Shown here piece after piece: positions 10,683 to 18,153 of a DNA stretch of 64,000 nt. A program made the translations under genes and the position numbers. The DNA is from Burkholderia latens (lineage in GTDB: Bacteria; Pseudomonadota; Gammaproteobacteria; Burkholderiales; Burkholderiaceae), in the NCBI RefSeq assembly GCF_001718795.1, contig NZ_CP013435.1, forward strand, positions 744,001 through 808,000, given 5' to 3'. Every line of letters begins with the position of its first letter. The stretch's first letter is position 1. The notes under the pieces were generated by a model. It was not told the origin of the DNA and did no database searches. It saw only the letters and a list, made by a program, of their open reading frames with translations.

Positions 10683-12092
10683 TCAGCACGTGAAGATCTT
10701 GCCGGGATTCATCAGGTTGCGCGGGTCGAGCGCGAGCTTGATTGCGCGCATCGTGTCGATGGCGCTGTCGCCGTGCTCCTTCGGCAGGAAGCGCATCTTG
10801 TGCAGTCCGACGCCGTGTTCGCCGGTGCAGGTGCCGCCGAGACGCAGCGCGCGCTCGACGATCCGGTCGTTGATGCGTTCGGCTTCGGCGATTTCCTCGG
10901 GTTTGTCGGGGTCGATCAGGATCGCGACGTGGAAGTTGCCGTCGCCGACGTGGCCGACGATCGGGCAGGGCAGCGACGACGCGCGCAGATCGACTTCGGT
11001 TTCCTCGACGCACGCCGCGAGTTGCGAGATCGGCACGCATACGTCGGTCGTCACCGCGCGGCAGCCCGGTTTCAGCTGCAGCATCGCGAAATAGGCGTTG
11101 TGGCGCGCGGCCCAGAGCCGCGTGCGATCCTCGGGACGGGTCGCCCATTCGAAGCCCTGGCCGTTGTTCTGGCCCGCGAGCGCCTGCACGAGTTCGGCCT
11201 GCTCCTTCACGCCGGCTTCGGTGCCGTGGAATTCGAAGAACAGCGTCGGCGCTTCGGTGAGCGTCAGATTCGAGTGCCGGTTGATCGAACGCACGGCGAG
11301 CGAGTCGACGAATTCGACGCGCGCGATCGGCACGCCGATCTGGATCGTCTCGATCACGGTGCGCACCGCGTCGCCCATCGACGGGAACGTGCAGATCGCA
11401 GCCGACACGGCTTCGGGAAGCGGATGCAGGCGCAGCGTGATTTCGGTGATCACGCCGAGCGTGCCCTCGGAGCCGACGAACAGCCGCGTGAGGTCGTAGC
11501 CGGCCGACGACTTGCGAGCGCGCGAACCCGTTTTCACGACGCGGCCGTCGGCAAGCACGGCGGTCAGGCCAAGCACGTTCTCGCGCATCGTTCCGTAGCG
11601 CACCGCGTTGGTGCCGGATGCACGGGTCGCCGTCATCCCGCCGATGCTGGCGTCGGCGCCCGGATCGATCGGGAAAAACAGGCCGGTGTCGCGCAGCGCT
11701 TCGTTGAGCGCCTTGCGCGTGATGCCCGGTTCAACGGTAACGGTCAGGTCTTCCGCGTTGATCGACAGCACGCGATTCATTTCGGACAGGTCGAGCGATA
11801 CGCCGCCTTGCACCGCGAGCAGATGGCCTTCGAGCGACGAGCCGGCGCCGTACGGGATCAGCGGTACGCCGTAGAGCGCGCACAGTGTCACGACTTCGCG
11901 GACTTCGTCGGCACTGTGTGCGAACACGACGGCGTCGGGCAGTTGCGGATCGAACGGCGATTCGTCGCGCCCATGATGGGCGCGCACGGCGTCGGCGGTC
12001 GACACGCGCTCGCCGAAGGCGGCGCGCAGCGCATCGAGCATCGCGGGGGGCAGGGGGCGGCGTGTGGCGGCCGGCGTGTCGGGGTGATTCAC
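10683..12092 (-). CDS. FAD-binding D-lactate dehydrogenase-like oxidoreductase
   Basis: 469 aa with the same FAD_binding_4 plus FAD-oxidase_C architecture as GlcD. Motifs are PYGAGSSLEGHL, PGADASIGGMTATRASGTNAVRYG, GSEGTLGVITEITLRL, GHVGDGNFHV and GTCTGEHGVGLHKM. The pattern fits the D-lactate dehydrogenase (cytochrome) / LDHD group, but the substrate cannot be told from sequence alone. GTG start at 12092, well placed after AGGAGA. It ends 38 nt before glcD, so the four genes are likely one 2-hydroxyacid oxidation operon. Confidence 0.88.
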   Translation of the reverse strand: MNHPDTPAATRRPLPPAMLDALRAAFGERVSTADAVRAHHGRDESPFDPQLPDAVVFAHSADEVREVVTLCALYGVPLIPYGAGSSLEGHLLAVQGGVSLDLSEMNRVLSINAEDLTVTVEPGITRKALNEALRDTGLFFPIDPGADASIGGMTATRASGTNAVRYGTMRENVLGLTAVLADGRVVKTGSRARKSSAGYDLTRLFVGSEGTLGVITEITLRLHPLPEAVSAAICTFPSMGDAVRTVIETIQIGVPIARVEFVDSLAVRSINRHSNLTLTEAPTLFFEFHGTEAGVKEQAELVQALAGQNNGQGFEWATRPEDRTRLWAARHNAYFAMLQLKPGCRAVTTDVCVPISQLAACVEETEVDLRASSLPCPIVGHVGDGNFHVAILIDPDKPEEIAEAERINDRIVERALRLGGTCTGEHGVGLHKMRFLPKEHGDSAIDTMRAIKLALDPRNLMNPGKIFTC

Positions 12093-12173
12093 GAATGTCT
12101 CCTGACGGCTGCTTGTCGAACTTTCGGCTCATTCTACGCTGCAACGCCTGCTGCGGCGCCCCGCGCGGGCTGC

Positions 12174-12179
12174 GATAAT
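12174..12179 (+). promoter_or_regulatory. Candidate -10 element (GATAAT) for the cobalamin adenosyltransferase gene
   Basis: GATAAT lies about 55 nt before the start codon in the divergent intergenic space. No clear -35 is seen. Confidence 0.35.
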
Positions 12180-12233
12180 CGCGTTCGAACGCAACCGGGC
12201 CGCTTCGCGGCCGCGCACGACAGGGACATCCGC

Positions 12234-12785
12234 ATGGGCAACCGCTTGAGCAAGATCGCCACGCGCACCGGCGACGACGGCACCACCGGCCTGGGCGACG
12301 GCCGGCGCATCGGCAAGGACGACGCACGTATCGCCGCGATCGGCGACGTCGACGAGCTGAACTCGAATCTCGGCGTGTTGCTCGCCGAGTCGTTGCCGGA
12401 CGACGTGCGCACCGCGCTCGTCACGATCCAGCACGACCTGTTCGATCTCGGCGGCGAGCTGTGCATCCCCGGCCACGCCGTGCTCGACGACACGCACCTC
12501 GCGCGTCTCGACCGGTGGCTCGCCGACTACAACGCGACGTTGCCGCCGCTGAAGGAGTTCATCCTGCCGGCCGGCTCACGGGCGGCGTCGCTTGCGCACG
12601 TGTGCCGGACGGTGTGCCGCCGCGCGGAGCGCTCGATCGTCGCGCTCGGGCGCACCGACACGCTCAACGATGCACCGCGGCGCTACGTGAACCGGCTGTC
12701 GGACCTGCTGTTCGTGCTGGCGCGCGTGCTGAACCGTGCGGACGGCGGCGCGGACGTGCTGTGGGAGCGCGGGCGCGTTCGCTGA
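12234..12785 (+). CDS. Cob(I)alamin adenosyltransferase, PduO type
   Basis: 183 aa. Transfers the adenosyl group of ATP to cob(I)alamin to form adenosylcobalamin. The N-terminal ATP-binding motif is KIATRTGDDGTTGLGDGRR (residues 6-24), followed by DVDELNSNLG. The C-terminal helix has RRAERSIVALG, NRLSDLLFVLAR and a terminal W. No other cobalamin gene is in the window, so this may serve salvage. Divergent from the lactate dehydrogenase-like gene and followed by hmp. Confidence 0.93.
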   Translation: MGNRLSKIATRTGDDGTTGLGDGRRIGKDDARIAAIGDVDELNSNLGVLLAESLPDDVRTALVTIQHDLFDLGGELCIPGHAVLDDTHLARLDRWLADYNATLPPLKEFILPAGSRAASLAHVCRTVCRRAERSIVALGRTDTLNDAPRRYVNRLSDLLFVLARVLNRADGGADVLWERGRVR

Positions 12786-12843
12786 TGCCCGGCGTTGCGT
12801 TTTCCGCGCTGCGACAATTTGTCCGGGGGGTTGCCGGTTTTTA

Positions 12844-12866
12844 AAGATGTATCGTATCCGCATGTT
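12844..12866 (+). promoter_or_regulatory. Candidate NsrR (nitric-oxide sensor) operator upstream of hmp
   Basis: A 23-bp imperfect palindrome: the left arm reads AAGATGTATCG and the right arm, reverse-complemented, AACATGCGGAT. The shared AAnATGY pattern matches the conserved NsrR half-site AAGATGYA. It ends 15 nt before the hmp start codon, where a bound repressor would block transcription. NsrR control of hmp is well known in other proteobacteria; here it is inferred from the motif. Confidence 0.45.
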
Positions 12867-12881
12867 TAACGGAGAACGAAC

Positions 12882-14090
12882 ATGACCCACATCACCGCTG
12901 ACCAGATGGCCCGTGTGAAGGCCACCGCCCCCGTCCTGGCCGAGCACGGCACGACGATCACGAAGCATTTCTATCAGCGGATGTTCGCGCGTCATCCGGA
13001 ACTGAAGAACCTGTTCAACCAGACGCACCAGAAGACCGGCAGCCAGCCGGAAACGCTCGCGAAGGCCGTCTATGCGTACGCGGCGAACATCGACAATCTC
13101 GGCGCGCTGGGCGGCGCCGTATCGCGGATCGCGCACAAGCATGCGAGCCTCAACATCCGTCCGGAGCATTACCCGATCGTCGGCGAGAACCTGCTCGCGT
13201 CGATTGTCGAGGTGCTCGGCGATGCGGTCGACGCGGATACGCTCGAAGCATGGCGCGTCGCTTACGGCCAGCTCGCGCAGATCCTGATCGGCGTCGAGGC
13301 CGACCTGTACGCGGGCGCCGCATGGAGCGGCTTCCGCCCGTTCAGGGTCGCCCGCAAGGTGCGCGAAAGCGACGAGATCACGTCGTTCTATCTGACGCCC
13401 GCCGACGGCGGCGACGCACCGAAATTCGAGCCGGGCCAGTACATCTCGGTGAAGCGTTTCGTCGGCGATCTCGGCGTCGACCAGCCGCGCCAGTACAGCC
13501 TGTCCGATGCGCCGCACGGCAAGTGGCTGCGTATCTCGGTGAAGCGCGAAGCGGGCAACGCCGAAGCGATCCCGGCCGGCAAGGTGTCGACGCTGATGCA
13601 CGACGGGGTGGAAGAGGGCGCGATCGTCGAGGCGACCGCGCCGATGGGCGACTTCTCGCTGAAGCGCGATGCCGATACGCCGGTCGTGCTGATTTCCGGC
13701 GGCGTCGGCATCACGCCGATGATGTCGATGGCGTCGACGCTGATCGCCGAAGGCAGCAAGCGCGAGGTTCGCTTCATCCACGCATGCCGGTCGGGCGCGG
13801 TGCACGCGTTCCGCGACTGGCTGAACGACGCAGCGCGCGAGCACGCGAACGTGAAGCGTACGGTGCTGTACGAGCTGGTCGGCCCGAACGACCGTGCCGG
13901 TGTCGATCACGATCTCGAAGGGCGCCTGACGCCGGAGCGCGTGAAGCAATACGCGCTGGTGCCGGATGCCGACTATTACATCTGCGGACCGATCGCGTTC
14001 ATGAAGGCGCAACGCGACGCGCTCGTCGCCCTCGGCGTCGCGCCGGAGCGCGTGAACACCGAGATCTTCGGTTCGGGCGCGCTCGAGTGA
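12882..14090 (+). CDS. hmp: Flavohaemoprotein Hmp (nitric oxide dioxygenase)
   Basis: 402 aa in the standard layout: globin domain (1-140), FAD-binding domain (150-260, with RQYSLSDAPHGKWLRISVKRE) and NAD-binding domain (GGVGITPMMSM near 270, CGPIAFM near 370). It converts NO plus O2 to nitrate using NAD(P)H. The proximal globin histidine lies in RIAHKHASLNI. The start has GGAG ten nt upstream. The candidate NsrR operator in front suggests induction by NO. Confidence 0.97.
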   Translation: MTHITADQMARVKATAPVLAEHGTTITKHFYQRMFARHPELKNLFNQTHQKTGSQPETLAKAVYAYAANIDNLGALGGAVSRIAHKHASLNIRPEHYPIVGENLLASIVEVLGDAVDADTLEAWRVAYGQLAQILIGVEADLYAGAAWSGFRPFRVARKVRESDEITSFYLTPADGGDAPKFEPGQYISVKRFVGDLGVDQPRQYSLSDAPHGKWLRISVKREAGNAEAIPAGKVSTLMHDGVEEGAIVEATAPMGDFSLKRDADTPVVLISGGVGITPMMSMASTLIAEGSKREVRFIHACRSGAVHAFRDWLNDAAREHANVKRTVLYELVGPNDRAGVDHDLEGRLTPERVKQYALVPDADYYICGPIAFMKAQRDALVALGVAPERVNTEIFGSGALE

Positions 14091-14134
14091 CGATCCGGCG
14101 GCCGGTTTCGGCCGACGCAAACACGCGGTGATAG

Positions 14135-14162
14135 ACGCCCGGCGCGAGCCGGGCGTTTCATT
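14135..14162 (+). terminator. Probable terminator after hmp
   Basis: ACGCCCGGC-GCGA-GCCGGGCGT is a 9-bp perfect stem with a GNRA tetraloop, followed by a weak TTTCATTT tract. Confidence 0.65.
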
Positions 14163-14247
14163 TGCGGGGCCGGGCGGCCGGCTTCTGGTGCGCACCCGCA
14201 GCGTTGCCGGGTAGCGCCACACCCTCGGCTCGGCGCTTTGGCGTCAT

Positions 14248-15321
14248 TCAGTTGCCGCTGCCGCGCGCGACGCGGCGCGCCTTCACGGCTTCCGCGAGGC
14301 CTTCGAGCACCTTCACGCTGTCGTCCCACGCGATGCACGCGTCGGTGATGCTCTGGCCGTAGGTCAGCGGGCAGCCTTCCTTCAGGTCCTGGCGCCCCTC
14401 GACGAGGTGCGACTCGATCATCACGCCGACGATGCGCTCGTCGCCGGCCGCGACCTGGCGGCCGATGTCCGCGCACACCGGAATCTGGTTTTCGTGCTTC
14501 TTCGAGCTGTTCGCGTGGCTCGCATCGATCATCAGGCGCGCGGCGAGGCCGGCCTTGCCGATGTCCGCGCACGCGGCGTTCACGCTGTCCGCGTCATAGT
14601 TCGGCGTCTTGCCGCCGCGCAGGATCACGTGGCAGTCCTCGTTGCCTGCAGTCGACACGATCGCCGAGTGGCCGCCCTTGGTCACCGACAGGAAATGGTG
14701 CGGCTGCGACGCGGCCTTGATCGCGTCGACCGCGATCTTCACGTTGCCGTCGGTGCCGTTCTTGAAGCCGACCGGGCACGACAGCCCCGACGCCAGTTCG
14801 CGATGCACCTGCGACTCGGTCGTGCGCGCGCCGATCGCGCCCCACGAGATCAGGTCGGCGATGTACTGCGGGCTGATCATGTCGAGGTATTCGGTCGCGG
14901 CCGGCAGCCCCATTTCGTTGATCTGCAGCAGCAGCTCGCGCGCGGTGCGCAGGCCTTCGTTGATCTTGAAGCTGTTGTCCAGATGCGGATCGTTGATGAG
15001 CCCCTTCCAGCCGACGGTGGTGCGCGGCTTCTCGAAGTACACGCGCATCACGACTTCCAGTTCCCCCTTGAAGCGCTCGCGCTCCTTCACGAGCCGGCCC
15101 GCGTATTCGATCGCCGCCTTCGTATCGTGGATCGAGCACGGCCCGATCACGACGATCAGCCGGTCGTCCATCCCGTGCAGGATCCGGTGCATTGCCTGGC
15201 GCGAGTTGTAGATCAGCTCGGACGCGGCCTCCGAACACGCGAATTCGCGAATCAGATGGGCGGGCGGCGTCAGTTCCTTGAGCTCGCGAATGCGGACGTC
15301 GTCGGTGTTGTGCGGGGGCAT
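14248..15321 (-). CDS. aroG: 3-deoxy-7-phosphoheptulonate (DAHP) synthase, class I
   Basis: 357 aa, typical of the AroG/AroF/AroH family. Condenses PEP and erythrose 4-phosphate in the first step of the shikimate pathway. Family motifs IGPCSIHD, RVYFEKPRTTVGWKG, GARTTESQVHRELASGL, PVGFKNGTDGN and DASHANSSKKHENQ are all present. Which aromatic amino acid inhibits it cannot be read reliably. It sits alone, preceded by a long intergenic region. Confidence 0.95.
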   Translation of the reverse strand: MPPHNTDDVRIRELKELTPPAHLIREFACSEAASELIYNSRQAMHRILHGMDDRLIVVIGPCSIHDTKAAIEYAGRLVKERERFKGELEVVMRVYFEKPRTTVGWKGLINDPHLDNSFKINEGLRTARELLLQINEMGLPAATEYLDMISPQYIADLISWGAIGARTTESQVHRELASGLSCPVGFKNGTDGNVKIAVDAIKAASQPHHFLSVTKGGHSAIVSTAGNEDCHVILRGGKTPNYDADSVNAACADIGKAGLAARLMIDASHANSSKKHENQIPVCADIGRQVAAGDERIVGVMIESHLVEGRQDLKEGCPLTYGQSITDACIAWDDSVKVLEGLAEAVKARRVARGSGN

Positions 15322-15452
15322 GCTGTTTCTCCTAATTTTCCGGGGCGCCGTTCGGTCAGTGCGCGTGCGGCAGATTCATCAATTCAGGCAATTCAGTGGT
15401 GTCGGTCGGGGCCGCGGGACCGCCGCGGCGACGACCGTCTGGCGAAGGGCGA

Positions 15453-15486
15453 AAAAAAACCGCCGGGTTCGCCGGCGGTTTTTTCG
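15453..15486 (-). terminator. Rho-independent terminator downstream of tldD
   Basis: CCGCCGG-GTTCG-CCGGCGG stem extended by an 8-A run on the left and a T-run on the right. Read on the minus strand the eight A become the U-tract, fitting termination of the yhdP-nitrilase-tldD transcript before aroG. Confidence 0.8.
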
Positions 15487-15666
15487 GGAATTTCGGTTGC
15501 GCTTCACGCGCCATCAACCCTCTCGATCCGCCAGCGGTCTGAGATACCAAAAAAAGTAAAAATAAAACTTGGCGGACATGACGGAGATTCGGTTCGTCAA
15601 AAAAGTCGATTCGGAATTTATACCCGGTCCCCGCGCGGCTGGCAACCGGTGGCTCCCGAAAATGCG

Positions 15667-15704
15667 GACAATCCGCGCGTTTTAAGAAAAATACGCGGAT
15701 TGTC
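15667..15704. repeat. Long inverted repeat just after tldD
   Basis: GACAATCCGCG and CGCGGATTGTC are perfect 11-bp arms around a 16-nt AT-rich loop. The match extends further with one mismatch. It starts 16 nt after the tldD stop on the minus strand and precedes the canonical terminator. Confidence 0.7.
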
Positions 15705-15719
15705 TGCGCAGCGATGCGG

Positions 15720-17186
15720 TTATGCCGTACCGCCGACGGTCATCTTGTCGATCCGCAGAGTCGGCTGGCCGACGCCGACCGGCACGCTCTGGCCTTCCTT
15801 GCCGCACACGCCGACGCCCGAGTCGAGCGACATGTCGTTGCCGATCATGCTCACGTATTTCAGCGATTCCGGGCCGCTGCCGATCAGCGTCGCGCCCTTC
15901 ACCGGGTACGTGACCTTGCCGTTCTCGATCATGTACGCCTCGGACGCCGAGAACACGAACTTGCCGTTCGTGATGTCGACCTGGCCGCCGCCGAAGTTCA
16001 CCGCGTACAGGCCGTTCTTCACCGACGAGATGATTTCCTGCGGATCCTTGTCGCCGTTGAGCATGTACGTGTTCGTCATGCGCGGCATCGGCAGCGCCGC
16101 GTACGACTCGCGCCGCGCGTTGCCGGTGACGGGCATCTTCATCAGGCGCGCATTCAGCGTGTCCTGGATATAGCCCTTCAGGATGCCGTCCTCGATCAGC
16201 GTCGTGCACTGCGTCGGATTGCCTTCGTCGTCGATGTTGAGCGACCCACGGCGATTCGGCAGCGTGCCGTCGTCGACGACCGTCACGCCCTTCGCGGCGA
16301 CCTGCTCGCCGATCCGGCCGGCGAACGCCGACGAACCCTTGCGGTTGAAGTCGCCCTCGAGGCCATGGCCGATCGCCTCGTGCAGCAGCACGCCCGGCCA
16401 GCCCGGCCCGAGCACGACGGTCATCGCGCCGGCTGGCGCGGGCCGCGCGTCGAGGTTCACGAGCGCCGCGTGCACTGCATCGTCGACGTAGCGCGACAGC
16501 ACTTCGTCCGTGAAGTAACCGTAGTCGAAGCGGCCGCCGCCGCCGCCGGAGCCGATCTCGCGGCGGCCGTTCTGCTCGGCGATCACCGTGACCGACACGC
16601 GCACGAGCGGGCGGATGTCGGCGGCCAGCGCGCCGTCGCTGCGTGCGACCAGCACGACGTCGTATTCGCCGGCGAGACCGGCCATCACTTGCGTGACGCG
16701 CGGGTCGCGCCCGCGCGCCATCTGCTCGATGCGCTCGAGCAGCTTGACCTTCGCGGTTGCGTCGAGCGACGCGAGCGGATCGGACGGCAGGTACAGGTCG
16801 CGGCCCGAGATGCCCGTCAGCGACTTCGCCGCCTTGATCTTCTGGCGGCCGCCGCCGGCCGCCGCGATCGCCTTCGTGGCGGCGGCGGCCTGCGCGATCG
16901 CTTCCGGCGACAGGTCGTCCGAATACGCGAATGCGGTGCGGTCGCCCGCGACCGCGCGCACGCCGACGCCCTGGTCGATGCTGAAGCTGCCCGACTTCAC
17001 GATGCCTTCCTCGAGGCTCCACGCTTCGCTGCGGGTCGCCTGGAAGTACAGGTCCGCGTAGTCGACGCGATGCGTGAAGATGTCGGCGATCGTGCGCGTG
17101 AGCAGGCTTTCGTCGAGGCCGTACGGCGTGAGGAGGATGTCCTTCGCCAGCGCAAGGTTGCGGATGCCGGGTTCGATGATGTTCAT
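15720..17186 (-). CDS. tldD: TldD, metalloprotease of the TldD/TldE (PmbA) system
   Basis: 488 aa, normal length. Family U62 metallopeptidase; with TldE it acts in peptide maturation and degradation (known for microcin B17 and CcdA in E. coli). The zinc-binding HExxxH motif is visible in LLHEAIGHGLEGDF near residue 260. The conserved C-terminal block GVCGKEGQSVPVGVGQPTLRI is intact. Its partner tldE/pmbA is not in this window. Likely the last gene of the yhdP-nitrilase-tldD unit. Confidence 0.95.
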   Translation of the reverse strand: MNIIEPGIRNLALAKDILLTPYGLDESLLTRTIADIFTHRVDYADLYFQATRSEAWSLEEGIVKSGSFSIDQGVGVRAVAGDRTAFAYSDDLSPEAIAQAAAATKAIAAAGGGRQKIKAAKSLTGISGRDLYLPSDPLASLDATAKVKLLERIEQMARGRDPRVTQVMAGLAGEYDVVLVARSDGALAADIRPLVRVSVTVIAEQNGRREIGSGGGGGRFDYGYFTDEVLSRYVDDAVHAALVNLDARPAPAGAMTVVLGPGWPGVLLHEAIGHGLEGDFNRKGSSAFAGRIGEQVAAKGVTVVDDGTLPNRRGSLNIDDEGNPTQCTTLIEDGILKGYIQDTLNARLMKMPVTGNARRESYAALPMPRMTNTYMLNGDKDPQEIISSVKNGLYAVNFGGGQVDITNGKFVFSASEAYMIENGKVTYPVKGATLIGSGPESLKYVSMIGNDMSLDSGVGVCGKEGQSVPVGVGQPTLRIDKMTVGGTA

Positions 17187-17276
17187 GCGGGTATCGAGGG
17201 TCTCAAAAAGTTGTCGGGTGCGTTCTGGGCAGATGGGTTGGCCGGGCGGCGTTTCAAGCGTCCGCGCGGGTGGCGC

Positions 17277-18104
17277 TCAGGTCAGCACGCGATGCCGCCA
17301 CGCGGGCAGGCTCTGGCGCACGTCGGCGATGCGCTGCGGATCGAGCGCGCCGATCACGACGCTCGCGCCTTCGTCGCGAACCGCGACGATCTCACCCCAC
17401 GGGTCGATCAGCATGCTGTGGCCCCAGGTGCGCCGGCCGTTCTCGTGCTTGCCGCCTTGCGCGGCCGCGAGCACGTAACACTGGTTCTCGACGGCCCGCG
17501 CGCGCAGCAGCATTTCCCAATGCGCGCGGCCGGTCGTGTACGTAAACGCCGACGGCACGACGATCAGCGCGCAGTCGCCCATCCTGCGATACAGCTCCGG
17601 AAAGCGCAGATCGTAACAGACCGACAGGCCGACCTTCCCGAACGGCGCGTCGAATGCAACGACGGTGTTGCCCGCGCGGATCGTGCGCGCCTCGTCGAAC
17701 GATTCGTCGCCTTTCTCGAAGTTGAACAGATGGATCTTGTCGTAGCGAGCGGCCTCGCGGCCGGACGGGTCGAACACGAGCGTCGTGTTCAGCACGCGAT
17801 CGGGTTCCGGCGCCTTCAACGGCAGCGTGCCGCCGATGACCCAGATGCCGTGACGCTGCGCGGCGTCCGCCAGAAACCGCTGGATCGGGCCGTCGCGATA
17901 GGGTTCGGCAAGCGCGAGCTTGTCGGTGTCCCGGTGGCCCATGAAGCAGAAATACTCGGGCAGCAGCACGAGCTGGGCGCCGTCGCCGGCCGCTTCCGCG
18001 ATCAGGCGGCCGGCTTCGGCGAGATTGCGCGCGACGTCCGGCGTGCTCACCATCTGCAGCGCGGCCACCCGAAAAGGCGTGGCGGAACGGGTGTGATCGG
18101 TCAT
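17277..18104 (-). CDS. Carbon-nitrogen hydrolase (nitrilase superfamily, Nit1-like)
   Basis: 275 aa. The catalytic Glu-Lys-Cys triad is visible as LLPEYF, RYDKIHLFNF and GLSVCYDLRFPELYR. The sequence resembles the Nit1/NitA group, which includes deaminated-glutathione amidase, a metabolite-repair enzyme; the exact substrate is not proven. The ATG at 18104 (MTDHTRS) gives the family-like N-terminus. An in-frame start at 18170 would overlap yhdP and adds an unconserved leader. Confidence 0.88.
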   Translation of the reverse strand: MTDHTRSATPFRVAALQMVSTPDVARNLAEAGRLIAEAAGDGAQLVLLPEYFCFMGHRDTDKLALAEPYRDGPIQRFLADAAQRHGIWVIGGTLPLKAPEPDRVLNTTLVFDPSGREAARYDKIHLFNFEKGDESFDEARTIRAGNTVVAFDAPFGKVGLSVCYDLRFPELYRRMGDCALIVVPSAFTYTTGRAHWEMLLRARAVENQCYVLAAAQGGKHENGRRTWGHSMLIDPWGEIVAVRDEGASVVIGALDPQRIADVRQSLPAWRHRVLT

Positions 18105-18153
18105 CGCAGGATCGGTTGCGTGATAAATAGGGTGCGGCCCGGCGCCGTGTGCA

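Larger units (their letters stand above)
15322..15719. other. 398-nt intergenic region between tldD and aroG
   Basis: No coding frame is supported. It holds the tldD terminator (15453-15486), a second long inverted repeat (15667-15704) and an AT-richer stretch (15540-15620) that probably contains the aroG promoter on the minus strand. I could not find a convincing -35/-10 pair there. Confidence 0.6.
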
